Below, in pieces: positions 12,138 through 23,270 of a stretch of 64,000 nucleotides of DNA. The first letter of the stretch is position 1; each line of letters starts with the position of its first letter. The stretch comes from Locusta migratoria (Eukaryota > Arthropoda > Insecta > Orthoptera > Acrididae), in assembly GCA_026315105.1 (NCBI GenBank), contig CM048750.1:399093002-399157001 (forward strand), written 5' to 3'. A program made the translations under genes and the position numbers. The notes beneath the pieces were generated by a model. It saw only the letters and a program-made list of their open reading frames with translations. It was not told the DNA's origin and ran no database searches.

Positions 12138-12676
12138 GGAATATGGTAGAATTTTGAGCAGAGCACTATTTAATAATCACAAACACTTGTTTTAATCATC
12201 ATGAAATAAGGTTATATACATGGAAGAGCCCAGGAAACACAGGGGGATACCAGATTGACTTTATAATGGCAAGGCAAATGTTTAGGACCAGGTTTTAAAT
12301 TGTAAGACAATCCAGAAGCAGATATAGACTCTGACCACAATTTATTGGTTGTGAACTGTAGATTAAGACTTAATAGACTGCAAAAAGGTAGAAAATTAAG
12401 GAGATGGAATCTGAACAAACTGAAGAAACCAGAGGTGGTTGAGAACTTTAGAGGGAGCATTAGGCAAGGATTGTCTGAAAGAGGATAAGCAATATAGTAG
12501 AAGGAGAATGGGTAGCTCTGATAGAGTAGTGACAACCACAGAGGATCATATAGGCAAAAGGAAAACGCCTAGTAGAAATCCTCGGATAACACAGGATATA
12601 CTGAACTTAAATGATGAAAATATAAAAATTCATCAAGTGAAGCAGGCAAAAGGGAGTACTGAAGTCTGAAAATGAG
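12138..12676 (+). mobile_element. internal fragment of the APE-type LINE
   Basis: The sequence matches the 6075-6610 part of the LINE at 5186-8427: end of the endonuclease (YTWKSPGNTGGYQIDFIMA, DSDHNLLVVNCR) through the start of the RT linker (NDENIKIHQ). Both ends are truncated and the frame has several breaks, including a stop after MFRTRF. It abuts the reverse-oriented CR1-like LINE at about 12700. Confidence 0.85.
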
Positions 12677-12709
12677 TGTAACGAGCAACTTCCGCAGATG
12701 TCAAAAATG

Positions 12710-14320
12710 CTTGAACAACGAAGGGAGGCAGTTCCTTGGGCCAATAGATCATTCTGTTCGAGATAATTCATAATATTTGAATACAGGATATGTTCCAAAA
12801 CCCTGCTGCAGATTGAAGTCAATGAAATAGGCCTGTAGTTTAATGGGTTACTCCTACTGCCTTTCTTGAATATCGGTATGACCTGTGCAACTTTCCAATC
12901 TTTTGGTACAGATCCTTCTTTGAGAGAGCGGTTGTATATGGCTGTTAAGTAAGGAGCTATCGCTTCAGCATAATCAGATAGAAATCTAATGGGTATACAA
13001 TCTGGACCAGAAGACTTGTTCTTGTTAAGTGATTTTAGTTGCTTCACTACTCCGATGATATCTACTTCTACGTTACCCATTACGGCATCCGTTCGTAATT
13101 CGAAATCTGGAATATTGGTTTCGTCTTCTTTGGTAAATGAGTTTCTAAAAGCTATGTTTAGTAACTCTGCTTTAGTAGCGCTGTCATCGGCAGGATCTCC
13201 ATTACTATCATGTAGTGAGGGTATTGTTTGTATTTTGCCCCTAGTATATTTAATATATGACCATAATCTCTTGGGGTTTTCAGTCAAATTTCGAGAAAGA
13301 GTTTCATTGTGATAAGTATTGTAGGCGTCTCACATTGAAGTCCTCGCTAAATTTCAAGCTTCTGTGTAGGATCGCCAATACTGGGGATTTTGTGTTTGTT
13401 TAAATTTATTATGCCTTTTCCGTTGCTTTTGCAACAATGTCTTGACCTGTTTTGTGTACCAAGGAGGATCACCTACTTTTATTAATTTATTTGGTATAAA
13501 ACCGTCAATTGCTGTCGATAACACTTCTTTGAATTTGAGCCACATCTGGTCTACACCTACATTTAGTGTTAGAAACTAGTGGAAGCTATCTTTCAAGAAG
13601 AAATGTATTTTATTTCTATCTGCTTTGTGGAAAAAATATACAATTCGTTTATTTTTGGTAACTTTGGGACTTTTGACATTTAATCTCGCTATGACAGCTC
13701 TGTGTTCACTAATACCTGTATCTGTTTTTATGCTCGTTATGACCTCAGGATTGTTTGTTGCTAAGATATCAAGAGTATTTTCACATCCATTTGCAATTCT
13801 AGTTGGCTCATGAACTAATTGTTCAAAGTAATTCTCAGAGAATGCGTTGAGTACAATTTCACATGATGTTTTATGCATACCTCCTGATTTGAAAATATAA
13901 TTGCGCCAACAGATTGAGGGTAAATTAAAATCTCCGCCTACTATTATTGTATGAGTTGGATACGTTTTTGTAATTTGACTCAGGTTTTCTTTGAACCTTT
14001 CTGCTATTGTATCGTCAGAGTCGGGAGGCTGATAAAAGGAACCAATTATTAACTTCTTATGATTTTTAGGTACAACCTTTACCCATAATAACTCACAGGA
14101 ACTATCAACTTCAACTTCGCTACACGAAAGACTACTTTTGACAACAACCTATTTTGTTTAATCCATCCTTTCTGAAAACAGTTAGATCTGTTGCAAAAAC
14201 TTCTGCTGAACTTATTTCCGGCTTGAGCCAACTTTCACTGCCTACAATTATGTGTGATTCGGCAGACTATGGCGTCATTCTCAGGAGCCTATGATTACAA
14301 AAAATATTACACTGATTCAA
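12710..14320 (-). mobile_element. CR1-like LINE fragment (endonuclease and start of RT)
   Basis: Read on the minus strand, this covers an AP-type endonuclease and the N-terminal half of the RT. Both the 5' end and the RT catalytic motifs are missing. The same family, in a different state of decay, occupies 17485-19734 on the plus strand. Confidence 0.82.
12735..14310 (-). pseudogene. CR1-like ORF2: endonuclease plus partial reverse transcriptase
   Basis: From high to low coordinates: IIVGSESWLKPEISS (endonuclease start), KLIIGSFYQPPDSDD, TIIVGGDFNLPSICW, LDILATNNPEVIT and ISEHRAVIARL, which is the endonuclease order of CR1-like elements. Then a linker, then RT wording NKNKSSGPDCIPIRFLSD, KDWKVAQVIPIFKKGS and LNYRPISLTSICSRVLEHIL. 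The copy ends near motif A, so no catalytic Asp pair is present. At least three breaks are visible (near 14130, 13560 and 13320). Confidence 0.85.
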
Positions 14321-14394
14321 CCACATTATGCAGTGAAACGTTTATAAATTTACCAAAATTTGTATTGGGAGTATGGAACTCTACATTTATCAAA

Positions 14395-14585
14395 ATGACA
14401 ATCAAACATGTGCGTTGCGTGGGAACGGCCTAGTGATCTGGGTCACAACATCACGGAGTATGCTGCCTTTCGAGTTCTCCCTCGGGAATGGGTGTGTGCG
14501 TTGTATTTAGAATGACTTTGTAAGACTAGGGACGGAGACCTTAACAGTTTCATCCCTTACAAACTGACTTCGCCTTCCACAGTGA
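14395..14585 (+). mobile_element. SINE (family 1), strongly diverged
   Basis: The body TCGAGTTCTCCCTCGGGAATG, GTGTGTGCGTTGTATTTAG and a 3' end with AGGGACGGAGACC and TCATCCCTTACAAAC match the order of the other SINE copies. The head (GGGAACGGCCTAGTG) is a poor A-box match. No target duplication was found. Confidence 0.55.
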
Positions 14586-15860
14586 AGTTTTGGGCAACTG
14601 CCCCTCCTGCTCCTCGGTTGATATGCCATTGCATCTGGCCAAGCTGAGAAACAGTTACAAATTGAATTAAATTCAGCTGTGGGAAAGTATTTCATCCTTT
14701 ATAATGATAGAGGATTAAACAAATGTGCCCACAGCTGAACACAGGGCATTCAGACTGAATTCTCTTTTTTATTTTTTATTTTGTGGTAAATTTTCCAACT
14801 TTTCACTACATAATGCGGTTTAATCATTGTAATATTTTTGTAATCATGGGCACTTGAAAATGACACCATAAAGCACTGAAACTAATTGTGCATTATTAGT
14901 ATTAATAGTTAGATGGAAGTATATTAAAAAGTTTTTTCTAAGAAGCGACTTTAGCTTTGGAGCATATTTTGGATGTTTCCTGTATCAGTTATATATGATA
15001 ATGACTGTAATAAAATTTATATGTGTCTGATAGGGAGAGAGAGAGAGAGGGTATTTTAAAATTAGTCTCACAACCAGGGGCGTACATTCAATGTGAGACA
15101 TGCGTCGCATGCCCTGTCAAATGCTAGCAGCTGAGCTGAGCCTTGTTACTAAACATACATTTCTAAATTTGGATCATTTCCTGTCCAAACTTGTTGATAA
15201 TAACCAGGCTCTTTGGGCTGTTTTGATTGGTGAGATAAACCTGGTTGTGGCTCAATATTCTGTGAATTAGTGACGCAATTACTCAGGGTCAAACAGCGCG
15301 ATCGGCACTCCGCCTTCATTGCAGGAGGTGACCACTCAAACTGAAAGGTACATGGAAGTAAAGGGCTGACCGAGCCCGGATAGGGAGGAGATGGCCACCA
15401 GGAATTTCGACAGCCGTCTCTCAAACGTATGGTACCAGTTAAGGGTTAAAAAAACTTTTGTTATCTTCATTACTAATACGCAAAATACAACTGGAATTAA
15501 TACACAATCATTGGAAGGCAGGAAATTAACAGTCACCGCTGAAGAGATGAAATGTTGCAACATTACATAATTGCAGATGCCGCAGCCGCAGCGGCGGTAC
15601 CGGAGATAACGATAAATTGAGGCGCGAGGTCCTTCACGACGATTGCGGCTGAATACGGCACTGCCGGGGAACCAGTACCGGTAGGTCACGGGGTTGCAAC
15701 AGTTGCACGGAGTGCCTGACAATGGCATGCAGTGACAATGGCACGGAGACAGCAGGGGCTCTTGGCTGGCTAACCGGCTTTTGGAAGGTACAAGCCCAGC
15801 AGTTCAGCACAGCTGCTCCTGCGTACTGGCGGGCACTCTCACCACGGCAGTTACTGGAAG
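14586..15860. other. non-coding stretch, GC-richer in its right half
   Basis: The part 15280-15850 is clearly GC-richer, with repeated CCGCAGCCGCAGCGGCGG-like wording (15578-15596), but no long ORF carries a recognisable motif. It may be an old LTR or a 5' UTR of an unknown element. No gene can be supported. Confidence 0.4.
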
Positions 15861-16649
15861 TTGTTGTTATGGTCTTCAGTCCGGAGACTGGTTTGATGCA
15901 GCTCTCCACCCTACTCTATCCTGAGCAAGCCTTTTCATCTCCTCATAAGAACGACAACCCACATCTATTTGAATCTGCTTACTATACGCGTCTCTTGGCC
16001 TCCCTCTGCGATTTTTACCCCACACACTTCCCTCCAATGCTAAATTTACGATTCCTCTATGTCTAAGAATGTGTCCTACCAAGCGATCCCTTCTTTTAGT
16101 TAGGGTATGCCAAAAACTCCTTTTCTCGCCAATTCTGTTCAGTACCTCTTCATTAGTTATGTGATCTACCCAACTAATCTTCAACATTCTTCTGTAGCAC
16201 CACATTTCAAAAGCCTCTATTCTCTTCCTGTCCGCACTGCTTATCGTCCATGTTTCACTCCCGTACAAGGCAACACTCCACACAAATGCCTTCAGAAAAG
16301 ACTTCCTTACACTTAAATTAATATTCGATGTTAGCAAATTTCTCTTTTTCAAAAATGCTTTTCTTCCCATTGCCATTCTGTATTTTATATCCTCTGTACT
16401 GCGACCATCGCATGTTATTCTACTACCCAAGTAACAAAACTCATCTACCACCTTCATTGTTTCGTTACCTAATCTAATTCCTTCAGCATCGCCTGATTTT
16501 CTAAGACCGCATTCCATTATTTTTGTTTTGCTCTTGTTAATGTTCATTTTGTACGCTCTCTTCAACACACTGTCCATTCCATTCAACTGCTCTTCCAGGT
16601 CGTTCGCTATCTCTGACAGAATTACAATGTCATCAGCAAAACGCAATGT
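15861..16649 (-). mobile_element. 3' end of the APE-type LINE, 5'-truncated
   Basis: On the minus strand this starts inside RT motif C and runs to the 3' tail (CATAACAACAAC read on the minus strand, 15861-15872). It belongs to the same family as 5186-8427. The short, clean 5' truncation is typical of incomplete target-primed reverse transcription. Confidence 0.9.
15876..16646 (-). pseudogene. LINE reverse transcriptase C-terminal part (256 codons, open)
   Basis: The frame is intact from the catalytic RFADDIVILSE to a stop right before the 3' tail. Other words are LEEQLNGMDSVLKRAYKMN, YLGSRITCDGRSTED, SVALYGSETWTIS, RRMLKISWVDHITNEEV and LVGHILRHRGIVNLALEG. It is open only because the copy is short. 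It lacks the endonuclease and the RT fingers, so it is not expected to make a working protein. This intact stretch is useful as a local guide to the breaks in the longer copy. Confidence 0.88.
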
Positions 16650-17484
16650 ATGGCTCGTTAATGTGTTTCATGCCAAATTTATTTTGAAGCCTTGTAGTAA
16701 CAAGAACTGACCATGAAATGCAGAGTAATGAGAATGAACGATGGAATTCATAATCTTTTTTAATATTGTGATGCTGCAGAGATTGGGTGGCAACCAAGTA
16801 CAAAAGATGGTAATTCTTATGACTGGTACAGACTTACTGGCATTTTAGGACAAAATTTAATGTGACAAATATATATATATAATTAGTATTGGTTTTAGAC
16901 ATTAAATATAAAAACACAGAATGTCAATGAATGTCATTTATTTTCCTTTTCACTAAAGAAACAATGATCTTACTTTTCCAGTAAAGCTAATTTGAAGACA
17001 AGATCTTAAGTTGAAATCTGCCAGTGAGATTCTGTGGTTGGATTTCGTCAAAAGCAGCATGTTCCAGCAAGTCTAAACATTGATATAATCGTAGCTGATT
17101 TACATTTCGGAAAGAGAAGTCTGCGAAACTAATGTTGCTATGACACTAATAACGCATAAGTTCTAGCTGTAGACAAGTTTCCACACTGTCAACATAACAA
17201 GAAAATCAGTAAAACTGCACGTCATCGCTAACTGAAGAGCATATAGTAACTTGATCAAACTACAGATTAATTCGTCCTGATGAACACTTGCCATTCAACA
17301 TTTAGACAGCGAATTGAGAACAATAATTCGACTGTCAAAATATTAGCCGTACTTTCAAAGAATAAACAGCAAAGTTCCAGAATTTATCGCGCTGCAGGGA
17401 AATTATTGTGCACAGATAGTATTAGGCACCAAAAGCTAGCTAAATCATAATGTGGGAAGCTCGGAAATACTTAGCAAGGCATGA
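16650..17484. other. AT-rich non-coding stretch
   Basis: There is a short (AT)n run at about 16870-16881 and nothing else recognisable. Confidence 0.4.
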
Positions 17485-17930
17485 ATATATATCGGAAAGA
17501 CAGATTGGACACAACTGGAAGGGGAGTATTCATAGCAGTGAAAAAAGGTATTATAGTTTCTACCGAGGTCGAGGTTGAGAGCAACTGTGAAGTTATCTGG
17601 GCACATATAACAGCTCTATGAGAAGTAAAGTTATAGTGGTAGGGTCTTTTTGCCCTCCCCCCACCAGTGCTGCTGTAGCAGTTTCGGAGCAAAGGAACGT
17701 CTAGGCCAGGTAGTGCTTAGGTATCCAGGCCATGCAATATTACTTGGGGGAGACTTCAACCTTAAGAGTACAGATTGGCATCTCTCTAGTTTCATTTCAG
17801 GCAGTCTTGCGAACTACTATTGGGCACGTTTTACGAAAACTGTCTTGAGCAGTTAAACCAACATCCCACACGCATTGGAAATATTTTAGACCTCATAGCT
17901 ACAAAAAGGCCCGACCTTATTAAGTATGTC

Positions 17931-18070
17931 GGGGGGGGGGGGTGTTCAAATCCCCCCTCGGGCATGGATATTTGTGCCGTCCTTAGTATTAGCTAGTTCA
18001 TAAGTGGTTTGTAAGTTTAGGGACTGATGACCCCGTAGTTAAGTCCCATAAACTATACAAACATTTGAAC
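17931..18070 (+). mobile_element. SINE (family 1) with 12-bp target-site duplication
   Basis: The flanks are identical: ATTAAGTATGTC at 17919-17930 and 18071-18082. The head is lost and starts as an 11-12 base G run, then the B-box region (TTCAAATCCCCCCTCGGGCA), the body and the 3' hairpin GGGACTGATGACC ... AGTCCC, ending CATTTGAAC. It landed inside the endonuclease region of the CR1-like LINE. Confidence 0.92.
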
Positions 18071-18332
18071 ATTAAGTATGTCATTGTAGTGACAGGCGTT
18101 AGTGATCATGATATCACCATAGGATCAATGGTGACCAAAGTTTTTAATCCAATCAAGGAGACCAAGAGCGTGTTTTTGTTAGAAAGAGCCGATAAGCAAT
18201 TGTTAGCATCACACTTAGAAAATGAATGGACATCGTTTAGTTCCTGTACAACGAATGTAGAGGAATTGTGGACTTAATTCAAATGCATTGTAAGTCAAGG
18301 GTTAGAGAAATATGTGCCTATAAAGTCAATTA

Positions 18333-18640
18333 GTATGCCTCGGTTCACAGTGATAGAGTGCCAGACTACAGATCCAAAGGTTGCGGGTTCGATCCCCGCA
18401 AGGTCCTAGGATTTTTATCTGTCACTTTCCACTTCTTTCACCTCTGTCATTATTGCTAATGTGAAAAATACCGAGTAGCACTGTAATTCGGAACCCACGT
18501 TAAACTGTAGGTCCCCCTATAACTGGCTGGGTAAGTCAGGTCGGAGGAAGGCAACAGCATACCACCTCCAAACAGGACCGTGCGTAGTAAAGCACTGTGG
18601 TGTTCAAACCAATCTTCGGATTGTTGACTGCTTTACTTTT
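18333..18640 (+). mobile_element. SINE (family 2) with 12-bp target-site duplication
   Basis: The flanks TAAAGTCAATTA (18321-18332) and TAAAGTCCATTA (18641-18652) differ at one base. The head is tRNA-like with a good B box (GGTTCGATCCC, near 18388) and A-box-like wording (GTGATAGAGTGCC). The body differs entirely from family 1, with TTTTTATCTGTCACTTTCCA, GTTAAACTGTAGGTCCCCC and the 3' end TTCGGATTGTTGACTGCTTT. Related copies: 26480-26745, 33785-34075 and probably 47180-47430. Confidence 0.9.
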
Positions 18641-19734
18641 TAAAGTCCATTAAAGATGTAAAAGATCTACCATGTTATAATAATAATATTAGAAAGCTAC
18701 TGAGGAAACAAAGGCTGTTGCACTCACGATTCAAAAAAGAACACGTAAACGAAGACAGTCAAGAGTTAGTAGAAATTCGTGCATCTATAAAAAGTTCGAT
18801 GCACAAAGCTAACAATAATTATCACAGCCATACCTTAGCAAAAGATATTTTCGAGAAACGAATAAATTCTAGCCCTATGTAAAATCGATAAGCGGGATAA
18901 AGGCCACTATCGAGTCACTCGTTGATCTCTCCAAGGCAGTAAGAGAAGAAAGCAAACGGAAAGCTGAAGTTCTAAATTTAACCTTTCAGAAATCTTTCAT
19001 GCAGGAGGGACGTACAAACATACCATCATTTGATCAACTCACTAACTCCCAAATGGAGGACATAGTAATAGGTATTTCCGATGTAGAGAAGCAGCTGAGA
19101 AGCTGAATACAAAAAAATCTCCTGATCCGGATTCAATACCAGTTTTACAAAGAGTATTCTGCGGCATTGGCTTCTGCATTTATCGCGTACCATATTTTTA
19201 GCTCAGTTCAAAGTTCTTAGTGAATGGAAAAAAGTGCAGGTGGCTCCCGTTTATAAGAAAGGTAAAAGAACTGACCCACATAATTACAGGCCAATTGCGT
19301 TGACATCAGTTTCCTGTTGAGTTTTGGTGCATATTCTCAGCTCAAATATAACAAATTTCCTTGAGACAAAAAAGCTTCTTTCTATGAATCAGCACAGGTT
19401 TAGGATACATCGTTTGTGCCCTTTTCTCACATAACATCTTGCGACCTATGGATGAAGGGTAACAGGCGGATTGTGTTTTTCTCGATTTCAAAAAGGCATA
19501 TTAGACGCGGTGCCATTCTGCAGACTGCTAATGAAGATACGAGCATATGGAATAGGTTCACAGATTTGTGACTGGCTAGAAGACTTCCTAAGTAATAGAA
19601 TGCAGAACATTGTTCTCGCCGGCAAGTGTTCATCAGGGACGAGTGTACCGTCAGGCGTGCCCCACGGGAGTGTGATAGAGCCACTATTATTTTCTATCTA
19701 TATAAACAATATGATGAAACGAATATTATAAAAG

Positions 19735-19990
19735 GAAACTTTCCAGGTGGGATAAATATGTATAAAAAATAGAGATCAAGTAACTTACCCAAAGCACAGG
19801 CTCGTTGATAGACACAAAAATACAAATAAAAACACACACAAACAAACAATTAAGCTTTCACAACCTCAGGAAAAGACGAAGGAAGGAGGGGAAAAGGTAA
19901 GGATGTGGGTTTTAAGGGAATGGATGAGGAGTCAACAAAATAAAGAAAGCTTAGTTTTTCACATGTAAGTTACCTAAAAACATGGGACAC
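19735..19990 (-). mobile_element. Penelope tail, 3' fragment
   Basis: On the minus strand this is the 3' tail of a Penelope element. It shares ATATGTATAAAAAATAGA, AAGCTTTC and ACAACC...GGAAAAGACGAAGGA order with 44890-45070. The insertion point cuts the CR1-like LINE. Confidence 0.65.
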
Positions 19991-20637
19991 TTAAGAAAAC
20001 TATATTTCATACCAAAATAAGATTTTGGAATCACACAATCAGTATATACCTTCACAATCTCTTCATAGGGTTGAAGGTGTTATTATCATCATACATTTTG
20101 GCATCACTTCTTTCCCCTCAGTGTGACCTTTTTTGGTAAATGCCCCCTCTTCACCTAGTTCAGTTCTGCTAATATCACAAAGGTAACACTGCATCACATT
20201 AGCTTTTGTTTCTTTATACAGACTTTATCCCCCCCTTTTCAAATTATGAGGCAACTGGCCCGGAGATACTTTGCCCTGGCTGATGATTTTGGCTATGTCT
20301 TTGTTCCATCCTTCATAATTTAAACATTTTACACTCCACTGAACAGTAATCTGCATACTTTTGTCCTACCATTTCCACCGAAATCTGTAGTCCAGCACGG
20401 TACTTACAGATATAATTGTTGTATAATGGACCAGATGGAAAACAGGAAATGTAAATTGGGTTCCAGACTGATTGTCACTAGGGACATTCTTAAAACTAGG
20501 AAAGCAAATAAAAAAAAAACCCTAGTTTACATAGTGTATAGCATTGTTGCAGAAACAGTAATAGTCTATATTGTCATAAAGTAGTGTCATACACACAATG
20601 CAATTTTTGGCACAAAAAAGTGTTGCTATAAAGAAAA
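19991..20637. other. AT-rich non-coding stretch
   Basis: No supported feature. The wording is ordinary AT-rich sequence. Confidence 0.4.
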
Positions 20638-20638
20638 G

Positions 20639-20670
20639 TTGTTGTTGTTGTTGTTGTTGTTGTTTGTGGT
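20639..20670. repeat. (GTT)n tail of the I-like LINE
   Basis: About ten GTT units, which are the (AAC)n 3' tail of the minus-strand LINE. Confidence 0.93.
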
Positions 20671-20675
20671 TCATA

Positions 20676-20705
20676 GGGGACTAAACTACATGGTTATCAG
20701 TCCCC
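20676..20705 (-). promoter_or_regulatory. 3'-terminal hairpin of the I-like LINE
   Basis: On the minus strand GGGGACT ... AGTCCCC can pair (7 bp) around a loop with GATAACC and GTAGTTT. The same hairpin with the same loop wording is at the 3' end of the family 1 SINEs, and a base-changed version is at 27703-27733. Presumed role: recognition of the RNA 3' end by the LINE reverse transcriptase. Confidence 0.6.
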
Positions 20706-21008
20706 TGTTCCATAGAAGACAAGATATCCAAGTAGGAAAAGGTAAAATACAAATTAAAACCCGGAAGAGCATACTGTGACTATGAACTTGGTCTCTCTTA
20801 TTCCTGTCTTCCTCAGTGTTGAGAGTATCAAGTGTTAAACTAAGCTAACAGAGCAGGGAACAGTGGCTGGCTGATCACAAACAAATACAAGATGAGCCAG
20901 TCACTCTGCCCAGACTAAAAACTGAGGTAAAAACAGGGTAAAAGTAAGAAAAACATCATAGTAAAATATGAGATGTGGGAGCCTGAGATACCAGGCACAA
21001 GCCCACCA

Positions 21009-22193
21009 CTAAATAGAATGATAAAATCCAGCTGCACGTATAAAACCTAAAACTCGGTCAGCCATAGAGGCATTGTCAGATAAAATCAAGGCAGGCGCAG
21101 TAGGAAGATTAAAAGACTGCCGCAAGGCGGCTAAAAACGGACAGTCCGACAGGATGTGGACCACTGTCAACTAACTTCCACAACGGCAATTCGGTGGGTC
21201 CTCTTGACGTAAAAGGTAGCCATGCGTCAACCACGTATGGACAATACGTAGGCGACACAGGACAACAGAGTCCCTAAGGGAAGGCCTGAAAGACGACTTC
21301 CAGACGGCCGTAGAGGACTTGATCGCTCTGAGCTTGTTGGGAGTGCTCAGTGTTGCCCATTGCGTGTCCCAAGCCTCAAAAACCCTGTGGCGCAAATCCA
21401 TTCGGATATCCCGTTCTGGGATACCAATATCCAGGGGAGGAGCGGTGGTGGCGAGCTTAGCCAGCCGATCGACACACTCGTTCCCTGGGATGCCAATGTG
21501 GCCAGGGGTCCAGATAAAGTCCACCGCACATCCAGACTTGCCGAGTGAAGCGATGGCGTTTTGGATGGATTGCACCAACGGATGGGAAGAAAAATAGTTG
21601 GAAAGGGCTTGCAGGCCACTAAGGGAGTCGCTGTACATGACATACAACTTCCGGGGGCACATTTTGAGGTGGTCAAGAGCATGAGAAATGGCGATCAGTT
21701 CAGCTGTAAAAATACTACAGCCAGGCGGCAGGGACCGTTGTTCTGTGTGGTCGCCATGAATAAAAGCGTAACTGGCTCTGCCATATACCAGGGAGCCATC
21801 AGTGTACAGGACTTCTGCATCACGATGAGCAGCAAGAAGTGCCAGAAACTTGCAACGGAGTGTAAGTGGTGAGACTAATGCCTTTGTATCGCAGGACAAT
21901 TGCAGGTGGAGCTTCAAACGGGGGATGAACCAAGGAGGAAGATGGGATGGGCAGGAAAAAACCTCAGGGAGAGGTAGGGAATTAAGTGAGGAGAGGAGTG
22001 TATGAACCCGGATCGCGATCGGAAGACCTGATCTAGGTCGACGTGGTGGAAAAGGAGGGGTAACAGTCGGAAACAAAAGCCTGCGATTTGTATGGTGTGG
22101 CGTGGCATGGATTCGAGCAACATAGCTAGCGAGAAGCTGCTGCCGGCAGAAGTGTAATGGAGGAATCCCTGCTTCGGCTAGAAGACTTGGCAC
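21009..22193 (-). pseudogene. I-like LINE ORF2 C-terminal part: RNase H and CCHC-like end
   Basis: A 340-codon open stretch ends in a TAG at 21171-21173. The frame continues past it to a TAG at 21009-21011, with HILSDCPFLAAL completing the Cys/His motif (CRCGS ... H ... C). The RNase H domain shows LYTDGSLVYGRASYAF, FTAELIAISHALDH, YSDSLSGLQAL and FIWTPGHIGIPGNECVD, so all four acidic positions are present. The C-terminal end resembles the zinc-knuckle-like region of I-clade LINEs. The endonuclease and RT are missing by 5' truncation. Confidence 0.88.
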
Positions 22194-22275
22194 AGAGCTG
22201 GTGCGGAAGGCGGGTCAAGGATCCTCAAGGCGGATGGTGCTGCTGAGTCGTATACGAGGCATCCGTAATCAAGCC

Positions 22276-22860
22276 TTATACAAAAATGTAAACCACGTGC
22301 ATTACCTTACTTACAGAAGTTTTCAAATTGATAATTCAATTAATTTAGTGTAACAAAGAAAATCATGTTGTGTGTTGCATGTGTGATGAAAGTTCTTATG
22401 TTTTCATTTGATACAGTACACATGGAAAAACTCCCCTTATTTGCTTCAAAATTTCCTTGAAATATCTGAATAATTAATCAACCAGTCAGGGAAATAGTTG
22501 TGATAAGAAAACAAGACAGTCATCCTACTAGCTGTAATCACTCTTTACGGAGCTATCCTACAATGGTTAAATTCAAATATGTTAAAAATGAGGCTACTTC
22601 ATTACTTTTAATATACACTGTAAGCTGTTAAATTATGAGAAGGTGCCTCCTGATTCAGAAAAGTTATTTTTGTAATACTCTTGAATTATTTTGGTATAGA
22701 GGATTGTTTTACATGGAATGATCCATGAGCTATTTGAGAGAAATAACCTCAACGGCATACAGTTGTCAGCAACTATGTGCTGTTTAATGTATCATAGCAG
22801 CCTATTTTGACTAAGTTCATTCTCTTAATACCAATTGTATAGGTTCCCTAAATATTAACG
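22276..22860. other. AT-rich non-coding stretch
   Basis: Nothing recognisable was seen. Confidence 0.4.
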
Positions 22861-23270
22861 ACAATGGAAGGTCCAGTAAGGACTGTTAATAATAATGTAG
22901 ATAGGGAACAACTCACCGTAAAGACGAATGTTGAGCTGCTGACAGACACAAATAAAAGACACACAAACAATTCTAAATTTTCGGCTGCAGCCTTCCTCAG
23001 AAAGAGAACACTCATCCACACTCACTTAGGCATGCTCACCCACACACACCAGCCATCTCTGGCCACCCAATACAGTCACACAGGCTGTGTTGGGTGGCCA
23101 GAGATGGATGACGGGGGGGATGAGTGTGCCTGAGTGTGTGGATGAGTGTTGTCTTTCTGAGGAGGGCCGCAGTTGAAAATTTAAAATTGTGTGTGTGTGT
23201 GTCTTTCATTGGTGTCTGTCGGCGGCTGAAAGTTCGTCTTTACAGTGAGTTATCCCCTAAATTTTATGGT
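22861..23270. repeat. palindrome made of two inverted Penelope tails
   Basis: The left half (22861-23045) is the reverse complement of the right half (about 23085-23270). The matching words are TCGGCTGCAGCCTTCCTCAG on the left and TGAGGAGGGCCGCAGTTGA on the right, and CACTCATCCACACTCA and its partner. The centre is CACACAGGCTGTGT near 23080. The halves end in the (TG)n/CTTTCAT and TACAGTGAGTTATCCCCTAA wording of Penelope tails. There is no coding sequence. Confidence 0.85.

Larger units (their letters stand above)
17485..19734 (+). mobile_element. CR1-like LINE split by two SINEs
   Basis: Pieces in order: endonuclease start with VIVVGSF and LGGDFNLKSTDWHLSSF (about 17630-17800), KRPDLIKYV, then the family 1 SINE, then VIVVTGVSDHDITIGS and linker, then the family 2 SINE, then KKLLRKQRLLHSRFK-like linker and RT. 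It is cut at 19735 by a Penelope tail in reverse orientation. Removing the SINEs and one copy of each duplication restores the order of the parts. Confidence 0.85.
17640..19734 (+). pseudogene. CR1-like ORF2 (endonuclease and RT), broken
   Basis: The endonuclease word LGGDFNLKSTDW and the histidine-containing VSDHDITIG are clear. The RT has EWKKVQVAPVYKKGKRTD, NYRPIALTSVSC, and, after a frameshift near 19470, FSRFQKGILDAVPFCRLL in place of the canonical motif A (the Asp codon region is altered). It continues with CDWLEDFLSNRMQNIVLAG and the SGVPHGSVIEPLLFSIYINN motif. Motif C is missing because the copy is interrupted at 19735. Several stops, frameshifts and two SINE insertions make it inactive. 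Confidence 0.83.
20638..22275 (-). mobile_element. I-like LINE, 3' half
   Basis: The minus strand runs from about 22275 (5'-truncated) to a 3' end with a hairpin (20676-20705) and a (AAC)n tail (20639-20670). It is an RNase H-bearing, I-like non-LTR retrotransposon of the same group as the complete copy at 27677-33707, but a distinct family. Confidence 0.88.

Noticed and set aside
12989..13312. Plus-strand ORF of 107 codons
   Set aside because: It is a shadow of the CR1-like RT on the minus strand, whose motifs are clear. Similar antisense shadows occur at 5866-6105, 7612-7818, 21319-21872, 30390-30702 and 54189-54443.
15536..15850. GC-rich island as a host promoter or exon
   Set aside because: Open frames on both strands are similar in length and lack splice-site context or known motifs.
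17931..17942. Poly-G run as a possible biological signal
   Set aside because: It is at the truncated head of a SINE and is more likely slippage or an assembly artefact. The same applies to the runs at 35727-35740, 38543-38553 and 55507-55519.
18333..18400. Possible tRNA genes at SINE heads (also at 34870-34908, 47180-47250, 50160-50200, 59770-59809)
   Set aside because: B boxes are good, but acceptor stems do not close, and each is followed by the SINE body. They are tRNA-derived SINE heads, not tRNA genes.
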